From: H111-94 sp034436045 | Lineage (GTDB): Bacteria; Chloroflexota; Ktedonobacteria; Ktedonobacterales; Ktedonobacteraceae | Length of the DNA: 29,108 nt | NCBI GenBank assembly: GCA_034436045.1 | Contig: DAOTVZ010000133.1 | Coordinates: 1 to 29,108, forward strand | Direction: 5' to 3' | In this document: positions 22,942 to 29,108 of the stretch, piece after piece | How positions within the stretch are numbered: position 1 is the stretch's first letter | Layout: every line of letters begins with the position of its first letter | Program-made: the position numbers and the translations under genes | The notes under the pieces: model-generated | Seen by the model: the letters and a program-made list of their open reading frames with translations, nothing else | Database searches by the model: none | What the model was told of the DNA's origin: nothing

Positions 22942-23952
22942 ATGACCCAGAGAGAACAGCAGATGACTGCACATGCACGACACGAAGCCGCCATCAATGT
23001 TGTTCCCGCTGTTCAGCCTTCCTGGCTACAACGCATACAGGGGCTTATCAAGGAGCTACGCCCGCGACAGTGGACGAAAAATTTCGCCATTTTTATTGGG
23101 CTGGTCTTTGCACACCAGTTCTTCACGTTGCCATCGCTAGAACGCACCGTTGTCGCCTGGCTTATCTTCTGCTTAGCCGCCAGTAGCATCTATCTGTTGA
23201 ACGATCTTCTCGATATACAGCAGGATCGGCTTCATCCAACCAAGCGGCAACGCCCTCTGGCTTCGGGATTGGTGCCTGTTTCCTGGACTAAAACCGCATT
23301 TATAATATTGCTCTTCTGTTGCGCATTACTTATCTATGGATTGTTCAGGATGCCCATTGCGCCCGCGCAAGATATCTACACCTCTGCTGGTGGTGCTAAC
23401 GTTCTTTTTACCCTTGCGGTGGTTGCCTACCTGCTTTTGATGACACTCTACGGCCTGAAACTCAAACATGTCGTGCTGCTTGATGTATTTGTAATTGCCG
23501 CTGGTTTTATTCTACGTATTCTGGCCGGAGCTGTCGTAGTACCCGTCGTAATCTCGCCCTGGCTCTACCTTGTCACCTGTTTTCTCTCTCTTTTCCTGGC
23601 ACTCGGTAAACGCAGGCATGAGCTAGTATTACTCCAGGGGCAGGCTCATCAGCATCGACAGATATTGCAGGAATATAGTCTCCCCTTGCTCGATCAACTT
23701 ATTACTATCGTGGTGGCAGGCACCATCATTGCCTACAGCCTCTACACTATCGAAGGTTCGACCGGCGATCATCGGCTGGCCATCACGATTCCGCTTGTCA
23801 TCTACGGCATGTTTCGCTACCTGTACCTGGTCTACATACGCATGGAGGGAGGAAGTCCTGAAGAGGTACTACTACGTGACCGCCATATCCTCGCAACCGT
23901 TTTGTTGTGTATAATTCTGGTTGGTATCATTCTTTATGCACTGCCGAGGTAA
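22942..23952 (+). CDS. UbiA-family decaprenyl-phosphate phosphoribosyltransferase-like protein
   Basis: 336 aa, with about nine membrane helices. The first aspartate-rich motif is NDLLDIQQDRLHPTKRQRP starting at residue 87, and the N-terminal LRPRQWTKNFAIFIGLVF plus the later SPWLYLVT and LGKRRHEL match the branch containing mycobacterial decaprenyl-phosphate 5-phosphoribosyltransferase (Rv3806c type) rather than ubiquinone or heme UbiA enzymes. That branch moves phosphoribose from PRPP to a polyprenyl phosphate for wall arabinan or related glycans. The epimerase genes that follow it in Actinobacteria are not in the window, so substrate is inferred. The ATG at 22942 has GAAGAGG ahead; a TTG at 22927 after GGAGAAGAGCAAGG is an alternative adding five residues. 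Confidence 0.85.
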   Translation: MTQREQQMTAHARHEAAINVVPAVQPSWLQRIQGLIKELRPRQWTKNFAIFIGLVFAHQFFTLPSLERTVVAWLIFCLAASSIYLLNDLLDIQQDRLHPTKRQRPLASGLVPVSWTKTAFIILLFCCALLIYGLFRMPIAPAQDIYTSAGGANVLFTLAVVAYLLLMTLYGLKLKHVVLLDVFVIAAGFILRILAGAVVVPVVISPWLYLVTCFLSLFLALGKRRHELVLLQGQAHQHRQILQEYSLPLLDQLITIVVAGTIIAYSLYTIEGSTGDHRLAITIPLVIYGMFRYLYLVYIRMEGGSPEEVLLRDRHILATVLLCIILVGIILYALPR

Positions 23953-24287
23953 ACACACCTGAAAAGGAATGCGCAACATAGAGAAAAGCTTTACCAATGA
24001 GTAGCCAAAGGGTCACTTCCTTGCACACGGAAGAAACCGACCAGACAGGCCACCCGTTTAAGGAAGCAGGAGAAAGCTTTATTAGCAAGCAGCTACGTCA
24101 ATAGGTTGACATATTCTAGCAGTAGCAAAGCTTTTTGGGGATGATGCCGATATAAAAATAAAGCGCAAGGTTTATTGTTACCTCGCTTATAGAAAGTGCG
24201 TATACTCTCTATAATAGAGATTGGTTGGCATCGCCCTGAATATTCTTAAAGACAACATCGTAGATATTTCGTGGAGAAAGTTTTCTT
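23953..24287. other. Intergenic region with three AAAGCTTT palindromes and -10 boxes
   Basis: No gene is seen. The perfect 8-bp palindrome AAAGCTTT occurs at 23985-23992, 24073-24080 and 24127-24134. Nearer the next gene, TATACT (24201-24206) and TATAAT (24210-24215) are possible -10 boxes without a strong -35. The region probably holds the promoter and control sites of the mannosyltransferase gene. Confidence 0.45.
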
Positions 24288-25070
24288 ATGAAAGCACTAA
24301 TTATTGTTCCAACGTATAATGAGGTCGAGAATCTGCGCTCACTCGTTGATGCAGTGTTCTCCTATGCCCCCGGCTGCGACATCCTGATCGTTGACGATAA
24401 TTCGCCCGATGGTACAGGTCAGCTCGCCGACCAGATTCACGAACAGGATGCGCGTGTGCAGGTCATGCATCGCCAGGGTAAATTGGGCCTGGGCACTGCC
24501 TACATTGCTGGTTTCAAGTACGCTATCGCAAACAATTACGACGCGGCCTTCGAGATGGATGCCGATTTCTCACACGATCCGCGCTATCTACCTGAATTTC
24601 TCAAGGCCATTGAAAACGCCGATCTCGTGATTGGCTCACGCTATATCAAGGGGGGCGATACACCAAACTGGACGCTGCTACGACGCATTATCAGCGGTGG
24701 TGGCAATATTTTTGCCCGCTTTATGCTCAACCTGCCCATCCATGATTGTACCGCCGGCTATCGCTGCTACCGTCGCCAGGTGCTGGAGCATCTTGACCTG
24801 GACACCATTCAATCGCAAGGCTACGCCTTCCAGGTGGAACTGGCCTATCGCACCTGGAAAAAAGGCTTCAAGATTGTCGAGATTCCGATTATCTTTATGG
24901 ATCGCCGCGTCGGCAAATCCAAGATGTCGCGCAAGATTTTCCTTGAAGGTTTTGCCTACGTTGTGCGCGCCCGTCTCGGCAAAGCTAATGTCACGTCCAA
25001 TCGCTCACAAACCATCGGAATGACCACCAGCGAAGCCGCCGGAGAAATGCCCTCCATTGCGCCTAAATAA
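24288..25070 (+). CDS. Polyprenol-phosphate mannose synthase (GT2, DPM1-like)
   Basis: 260 aa, a soluble GT-A glycosyltransferase of family 2. It is expected to make polyprenyl-phosphate mannose (or a similar sugar) from GDP-mannose at the inner membrane face. Visible motifs are VPTYNEVENL at 7-16, IVDDNSPDGTG at 34-44, the metal-binding FEMDADFSHDP around 88-98, VIGSRYIKGG near 116-125, and DCTAGYRCYRR. It lacks the C-terminal GtrA-like or acyltransferase membrane domains found in some relatives and ends with a variable tail. GGAGAAAG precedes the ATG. Its neighbour is a polyprenyl-phosphate phosphoribosyltransferase-like gene, so both may feed lipid-linked sugar for wall glycans or protein glycosylation. 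Confidence 0.9.
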   Translation: MKALIIVPTYNEVENLRSLVDAVFSYAPGCDILIVDDNSPDGTGQLADQIHEQDARVQVMHRQGKLGLGTAYIAGFKYAIANNYDAAFEMDADFSHDPRYLPEFLKAIENADLVIGSRYIKGGDTPNWTLLRRIISGGGNIFARFMLNLPIHDCTAGYRCYRRQVLEHLDLDTIQSQGYAFQVELAYRTWKKGFKIVEIPIIFMDRRVGKSKMSRKIFLEGFAYVVRARLGKANVTSNRSQTIGMTTSEAAGEMPSIAPK

Positions 25071-25081
25071 GTGGCTCTGCA

Positions 25082-25612
25082 TCAACGGCGCGATTTTCTT
25101 CTCTTCTGCTTTTTCCTACGTAGAGGAGGCGGGTCATCATCATCGGGCTTTACCCAGGGGTCCATGCCATACATGCGACGCATCTTCTGACGATAGGCAA
25201 CCCGATAGGCTACGTCGTCCGGTGCGGCAGTGAGCTTCTGGACAAGCTGGTTGGCAGAACGAACCTGTCCTCCTTTTTCCGCCACCGATTGCCGCACCTC
25301 TGTATCATTACTATACATCTCGACCTGATGGCCTGCGGCACGCGCCTCTGTCGCCAGGCGTGCAATGACCTGATCCGCCGTTTCACCGTGCTGTGAGAAG
25401 ATAATCCGAATATGATCTTCGTGCCTTACCTGCTCCCTCGCGCCGCCTCCATCAAAAACCACCGTCACGCGACAGGCCTGGTGACGATAACGATTGTGCA
25501 ATTGCTTAATCAATAAGATACGGGCCTCAGCCATGCTTTGAACTTCCATAAAACGAAACATCTCATTGTTACGAATGATGTTATAGCCATCAACCAGAAT
25601 TTCAAGCCCCAT
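25082..25612 (-). CDS. YacP-like NYN domain protein (putative RNase)
   Basis: 176 aa. The N-terminus ILVDGYNIIRNNE, the central VTVVFDGGGAREQ, and TADQVIARLATEAR with YSNDTEVRQ match YacP/Rae1-type NYN (PIN-like) nucleases, whose acidic residues bind a metal for RNA cleavage. The C-terminus is a strongly basic tail (RRKKQKRRKSRR) after an acidic DDDDPPP stretch, which may aid RNA or ribosome contact. AAGGTGATC lies about 12 bases upstream of the ATG. It converges with the mannosyltransferase gene with only 11 bases between the stops. Confidence 0.88.
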   Translation of the reverse strand: MGLEILVDGYNIIRNNEMFRFMEVQSMAEARILLIKQLHNRYRHQACRVTVVFDGGGAREQVRHEDHIRIIFSQHGETADQVIARLATEARAAGHQVEMYSNDTEVRQSVAEKGGQVRSANQLVQKLTAAPDDVAYRVAYRQKMRRMYGMDPWVKPDDDDPPPLRRKKQKRRKSRR

Positions 25613-25777
25613 AACGAATAGATCACCTTTTATCCATATGGCTCAGCCCATCATAGCAGACCAGCCACCTCCATTGCTACGCACCGGTGTAGTACCGAAC
25701 AGAAAAAGTTTGTCGGGAGTACACAACTATTATAGAAATATCATCACGATTAAGCAAGACAAAACATCGTGTACTGT

Positions 25778-26785
25778 CTAATGCGGTGAGAAGAGGCCCG
25801 TCAGCAATTGCCAGAGATAGGTGATCTCGGCCCGAATGTCGATGTGTACCACTTGAGCAATATAGCTGTTGGCGGCTGCGGAGAATGCTGCTACAATAAT
25901 CACGATCATGAGTAGCGCGACTACGATCAGCAGGAACATGGTAAAAGCATATTCGACCCTCCTGCGCAGGCGGATACGCGGTGTCACATCTGTATCAACG
26001 GCCTGATTTTTCTGGTCGCCCACCACCTCCTCGTCCGCGCTATCATCAATGTAGATATAATAGGGTGCCAGATGATCCTCCTCTTCCTGCTTTCGCTTTG
26101 CCACACGTGGACGCCCAGACATCGTTTCTTTCTTGCCTTGCGACCCGCTGGCCGGTGCTGGCGTTATCGGCACAGCAGGCATAGCCGCCATCGGTGGCAT
26201 TATTGCATTCGCGGCTACGCCCGTCGGCATCGTAGTCATCGGCGACTGCACAGACGGCATACCCTGGGAAAGAGGCATAGCACCTCTCGGCCTAACAAAA
26301 GCGTCTGCTACAGGCTGAGCCACTCGTGGTGGCTGCATATTTACAGGAGGGTGAGCAGGCTCATACTGGATCGCCTGTCTTTCCAGGCGGCCAGGCTGAA
26401 TACACACCAGGGGATAAGTTGCCCCGTTATTGGTCGCGGGCTGACCTTGCCGTATCGGCGGCAGCCAGGTGCCGACCAGTGGAGGCACATCGCTACGGAA
26501 CGGCAAGCCGGTTTCCAGCACACACGAGCCGCAGATGCCATGTACCATATCCCAACAAAAAGGGCAGGAGGGACGACGACACCGAAAACAGAAGTGGCAC
26601 ATGCCCATAAAAGCCGACTCCAGCAAGACGTGGGAAGCATGCGCCAGTTGCGGTTGATTGGGTGATGGAGCGTAAACAGCATGGCAAATAGTACATGTAA
26701 CAAATAGATTTTCCTGATCATTTGGTTTATTTATAGAATTATCTACAAATGTATCTGGAGATGGTAACGAGGTTGATTCCTGCAT
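25778..26785 (-). CDS. Cys-rich zinc-site protein with C-terminal membrane anchor
   Basis: 335 aa from the ATG at 26785, which has GGAGG 6 bases upstream; the ATG at 26812 has none. Nine Cys lie between residues 31 and 88 (C31TIC34, C63HFC66FRC69, C74PFC77, C85GSC88), enough for two zinc sites in a RING- or double-ribbon-like fold. Residues 100-250 are Pro/Met/Ala-rich and probably disordered. A basic patch (RIRLRRRVEY) precedes a transmembrane helix at about 283-305 (FLLIVVALLMIVIIVAAF), and about 30 residues follow it. The family is not recognised; a membrane-tethered cytoplasmic zinc domain acting as adaptor or sensor is inference. Confidence 0.75.
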   Translation of the reverse strand: MQESTSLPSPDTFVDNSINKPNDQENLFVTCTICHAVYAPSPNQPQLAHASHVLLESAFMGMCHFCFRCRRPSCPFCWDMVHGICGSCVLETGLPFRSDVPPLVGTWLPPIRQGQPATNNGATYPLVCIQPGRLERQAIQYEPAHPPVNMQPPRVAQPVADAFVRPRGAMPLSQGMPSVQSPMTTMPTGVAANAIMPPMAAMPAVPITPAPASGSQGKKETMSGRPRVAKRKQEEEDHLAPYYIYIDDSADEEVVGDQKNQAVDTDVTPRIRLRRRVEYAFTMFLLIVVALLMIVIIVAAFSAAANSYIAQVVHIDIRAEITYLWQLLTGLFSPH

Positions 26786-26969
26786 AGTTGCCTCCACAGC
26801 ATATATCAGCATGTAAATACGAGCAACATATTTTATTCTATATCTATTATACTCCCATTGCCCCAGACTTGTTCATCATACGTCGGACAATCAGCCAGAG
26901 TGAGAGGAAAGAGGCGAATACTTTTTTTGAGAGAAACGTGTTGATTGCAAAATTTCGCCGTCAAAAGGC

Positions 26970-26998
26970 TTGACAGCCCAACGGAAGTCTGATATTAT
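26970..26998 (+). promoter_or_regulatory. Promoter of tRNA-Asp
   Basis: TTGACA at 26970-26975 and TATTAT at 26993-26998 with a 17-base spacer, about 48 bases before the mature tRNA start. Confidence 0.75.
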
Positions 26999-27045
26999 CA
27001 TACTTGCGAGCGAGAAACCGGGCAAGTGGTCTGGCGAAATCGCAA

Positions 27046-27119
27046 GGAGCCGTGGTGTAGTGGTCTAACATGTCTGCCTGTCACGCAGAAGATCGCGGGT
27101 TCGAATCCCGTCGGTTCCG
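27046..27119 (+). tRNA. trnD: tRNA-Asp (anticodon GTC)
   Basis: A 74-base cloverleaf. The acceptor stem GGAGCCG (27046-27052) pairs with CGGTTCC (27112-27118, one G-U), the discriminator is G, the anticodon stem is TCTGC/GCAGA with GTC at 27080-27082, and the T arm is CGGGTTCGAATCCCG. CCA is not encoded. The 3' half overlaps, on the opposite strand, the end of the serine recombinase gene. Confidence 0.95.
27081..27119. other. Candidate attachment-site arm (attL) in the tRNA-Asp 3' half
   Basis: The recombinase frame runs into the tRNA gene and stops in its anticodon loop, which is expected when an element has inserted at the tRNA 3' end. The tRNA itself is intact. The matching direct repeat should lie beyond the right window edge; none is seen inside. 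Confidence 0.35.
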
Positions 27120-28694
27120 CTCCTGCCAACTTTTTGTCACGAGTAACCCTTTCGCTTCATCATACTCCATCACTTCATCCAGCATTCTCAAAACAGGCAA
27201 AAATGCCGGGCGCGGTTTTATCGCCGCAATGATTTTATTCTCCAGATCATACAACAATCCAGCAGGCTCCAAAAGAAGCATAACCATTTCCCGCCGTTCC
27301 TCAACCGTTGCTACATCCCACAATGCAGCTATCCCAGGTATACGTTCACCTGCCGCAATCACATCTGCCAACTTTATCCCGTCCACCTCTGGTGACTCAA
27401 GTTCACGCAAAGCCAGTTCAACCGCCGCTAACTCACCTTGCATCTCCTCGTCATCAATATAGCCTTCCCGATGCTGCTTGAGAATACGTGAACGTTTCAG
27501 CTTGAGACGTTCTTTTTCTCGCTCTATTGTCATCGCATTCATACCAGCAGCTTCAGCAGCCGCTATCATCTTTTGACGCATCAATTCACGCCAGTTCTCA
27601 GGAAGCGTCAAGCCTTTCAACAGATCGCCAAACTGTCGAGCAGCCAGATCAGTACGAACGGTTAAATCTCCACCAGCAGGACAGGGAAGCCGCCGTGTTT
27701 TCGCCGTATCTCGATAGTAGGTATGGCCCGTCTTCACATGTCCTTGACAACGTAGCGTAAGGCCACAATGCACACAAGCAATATAACCAGCCAGTTCATA
27801 TACACGGCGGGCTGTCTGTGGACGATTAGAAGCATGATACATAGACTGGGTAACTGCCCGTATTTGTTGCCACTCTTCGTAGGTAAAGGCTGCTCGATGT
27901 TGACCTCTATACCGTTCACCATGATAGAGTACCGTTCCTCTATCATCATCGGGGGCATACGCTGCATAAAACTCATTGCGCAAAATAGCCGTGATAGTAT
28001 CCTTTGTGAACAGTCGATCACCAAAACGCTTACTACCGGTTCGATAGCCAGCCTCATTGACAGCATCGGCAATCTTCTCAGCCTCAAAGCCTTTTAGTCT
28101 CATTTCACCAATCATCCGTAGACCAGGATACGTGTGAGGGTCTAACTCAGGTGGCATTTTTGGCCCAACACGTTTATACCCAAATGGCACATCGCCATTA
28201 TAAAGCCCCTGGGCTGCTCTTTCGCTCTTGCCCTTGCTCGTATGTTTTGCCAGCATATCAGAGAAATAAGCCGCAAACGCAGCCAGGATAGTAAGCTGTA
28301 ACTTACCTTCTGGTGAGGAATAATCAATGTGTTCAGATAGTGATATAAACGCTGTGCGATACTCTGAGAGAATACGAAAACTTTGCAGCGTGACCATCAC
28401 ATTGCGTGACCAGCGATCAAGAGTATGAACCATAATAATTTGCACACGCCCATTTTCTACATCTTCCAAGAGCCGCTTAAACGCAGGCCGTTTCGCTATC
28501 TGCTCACTTCTTGCACTACGCTCATCATCCTCATAGAAAATGGGGGCTGGAAGCCCCCGTCTACTACACTCCTCGCTAATCGCTCGCTTCTGTGCATCCA
28601 GGCTAAAGTTATCCGCTTGCATCTTACTAGAACGGCGCACGTATCCAGCTACCACAACAACAGCTTTCTGAGTATCATTAAGCTGCTTGCCCAT
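27081..28694 (-). CDS. Large serine recombinase (integrase)
   Basis: 537 aa. Residues 12-160 are the resolvase catalytic domain with the nucleophile in GYVRRS (S22), FSLDAQKRAI and HTLDRWSRN. The recombinase domain follows (DVPFGYKRVGP; GYRTGSKRFGDRLFTKDTIT), then a zinc ribbon near 300-345 (CVHCGLTLRC and a later Cys pair region), then a coiled coil typical of large serine integrases (MTIEREKERLKLKRSRILKQ). Such enzymes insert or excise elements by cutting both strands at short att sites. GAGGTG precedes the ATG, and the upstream 64-aa ORF overlaps it by 17 bases. The last residues (RRDSNPRSSA) are simply the antisense of the tRNA, so the native C-terminus may differ in the excised element. 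Base composition is visibly more AT-rich than the flanking genes. Confidence 0.92.
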   Translation of the reverse strand: MGKQLNDTQKAVVVVAGYVRRSSKMQADNFSLDAQKRAISEECSRRGLPAPIFYEDDERSARSEQIAKRPAFKRLLEDVENGRVQIIMVHTLDRWSRNVMVTLQSFRILSEYRTAFISLSEHIDYSSPEGKLQLTILAAFAAYFSDMLAKHTSKGKSERAAQGLYNGDVPFGYKRVGPKMPPELDPHTYPGLRMIGEMRLKGFEAEKIADAVNEAGYRTGSKRFGDRLFTKDTITAILRNEFYAAYAPDDDRGTVLYHGERYRGQHRAAFTYEEWQQIRAVTQSMYHASNRPQTARRVYELAGYIACVHCGLTLRCQGHVKTGHTYYRDTAKTRRLPCPAGGDLTVRTDLAARQFGDLLKGLTLPENWRELMRQKMIAAAEAAGMNAMTIEREKERLKLKRSRILKQHREGYIDDEEMQGELAAVELALRELESPEVDGIKLADVIAAGERIPGIAALWDVATVEERREMVMLLLEPAGLLYDLENKIIAAIKPRPAFLPVLRMLDEVMEYDEAKGLLVTKSWQERNRRDSNPRSSA

Positions 28695-28872
28695 GTGTCA
28701 CCTCGCTTTTCTCAACTGTTGACTCAGATGTACTTTCAGTGGAAACTTGAAGAGAACCGAGAAGACGTTGATCTTGCTCAGTCAGACAACGATACATGAT
28801 GCGTGCCAGTAAGGCACATAAAGCGACAACTTCAGAAGGAAGAGATTGCTTGACAGAAACATCATCAATCAT
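28678..28872 (-). CDS. 64-aa protein coupled to the serine recombinase
   Basis: From the ATG at 28872, which follows GGAG 6 bases upstream, this encodes a predicted helix (SEVVALCALLARIMYRCLTE) and a Ser/Thr/Glu-rich tail. Its end overlaps the recombinase start by 17 bases, so the two are probably cotranslated. A TTG at 28884 would start inside the ribosome binding site. No family is recognised; a small accessory or control protein of the recombinase is possible but is inferred only from position. Confidence 0.6.
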   Translation of the reverse strand: MIDDVSVKQSLPSEVVALCALLARIMYRCLTEQDQRLLGSLQVSTESTSESTVEKSEVTHGQAA

Positions 28873-28885
28873 GCTATTCTCCAAT

Positions 28886-28916
28886 GAAAAAGCCCTTGCC
28901 TCTTGTGCAAGGGCTT
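28886..28916 (-). terminator. Rho-independent terminator upstream of the recombinase operon
   Basis: Read on the minus strand, AAGCCCTTGC and GCAAGGGCTT (10 bp, 7-base loop, 28916 to 28890) are followed by a T run at 28890-28886. It lies downstream of the ORF ending at 28948 and only 13 bases before the ATG of the 64-aa gene. Confidence 0.8.
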
Positions 28917-28947
28917 ACCCATCTTTTTATGACAACACAACAGGAAG

Positions 28948-29106
28948 CTACATTAGCAGCAGTAATTGTTGCGGCTTATTAAGCCAACGCGGCTCCTGGC
29001 GGGGATAGTGCCGTGTAGAACGAAAATGCGCCAGCCAGGCGCGGGTCTGCTGCACATGCACCGCCCGGTGAATCCCGCATGCTGCTCTCGCCGGAAGCCA
29101 AGACCC
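28948..29106 (-). CDS. C-terminal fragment of an unidentified ORF (5' end outside window)
   Basis: Minus-strand frame open from the window edge, ending ATG TAG at 28948-28950. The 52 visible residues (for example VHVQQTRAWLAHFRSTRHYP, then WLNKPQQLLLLM) have protein-like composition, better than the other two frames, and a terminator follows 32 bases after the stop. Too little is present to name a family. It is probably cargo of the same mobile element. Confidence 0.4.
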   Translation of the reverse strand, partial: GSWLPARAACGIHRAVHVQQTRAWLAHFRSTRHYPRQEPRWLNKPQQLLLLM

Positions 29107-29108
29107 AT

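Noticed and set aside
1..29108. CRISPR arrays, insertion sequences with terminal repeats, riboswitches, toxin-antitoxin pairs
   Set aside because: Looked for and not seen: no regularly spaced direct repeats, no transposase genes, and no recognisable riboswitch cores; the only recombinase is the serine integrase.

Overview
The window looks like a chromosomal segment of a soil-type, mycelial Chloroflexota bacterium, most likely class Ktedonobacteria. No rRNA is present, so this rests on gene style: a very large AfsR/SARP-like ATPase regulator with a DUF6788-like zinc front end, long Pro/Thr linkers, REC-DUF4388-roadblock fusions, Actinobacteria-like polyprenyl-phosphate sugar enzymes, and short dispersed repeats around a GATTTATCC core. 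No characterised defence system, CRISPR array or biosynthetic cluster is visible.

Layout. Positions 1-5439 hold the tail of one TPR protein, a gene-poor stretch with a short repeat, a 61-aa membrane peptide with its own terminator, and the 1316-aa AfsR/MalT-type regulator. Positions 5662-11230 form a tightly coupled four-gene operon: EamA-type transporter, 677-aa single-pass receptor-like protein, membrane-anchored lectin-fold protein, and membrane-anchored PP2C phosphatase. At 11404 an XRE-type regulator follows a consensus promoter and a 12-bp palindrome. Positions 12030-15702 are a membrane-maintenance cluster on the + strand: small membrane protein, NfeD-like protein with a His-rich loop, flotillin, a 25-codon leader ORF under a perfect hairpin, and PspA. 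Converging on it from the - strand are a REC-DUF4388-roadblock protein and a coupled 41-aa membrane peptide.

Positions 18127-25612 are mostly housekeeping: rpiA, a CDGSH Fe-S protein, a small zinc-site protein, pheA (prephenate dehydratase), an Mrp-type Fe-S carrier with an N-terminal DUF1858-like domain, a Crp/Fnr regulator, a decaprenyl-phosphate phosphoribosyltransferase-like UbiA protein, a polyprenol-phosphate mannose synthase, and a YacP-like NYN nuclease. A Cys-rich, membrane-anchored protein follows at 25778-26785.

From tRNA-Asp(GTC) at 27046 rightwards the sequence appears to be a mobile element. A large serine recombinase on the - strand ends inside the tRNA gene, preceded by a coupled 64-aa ORF, a terminator and the tail of another ORF. 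This DNA is visibly more AT-rich than its neighbours. The least-described material is the four-gene transporter/receptor/lectin/phosphatase operon, the membrane-stress cluster with its leader ORF, the repeats read in frame inside two unrelated proteins, and the recombinase-tRNA overlap.
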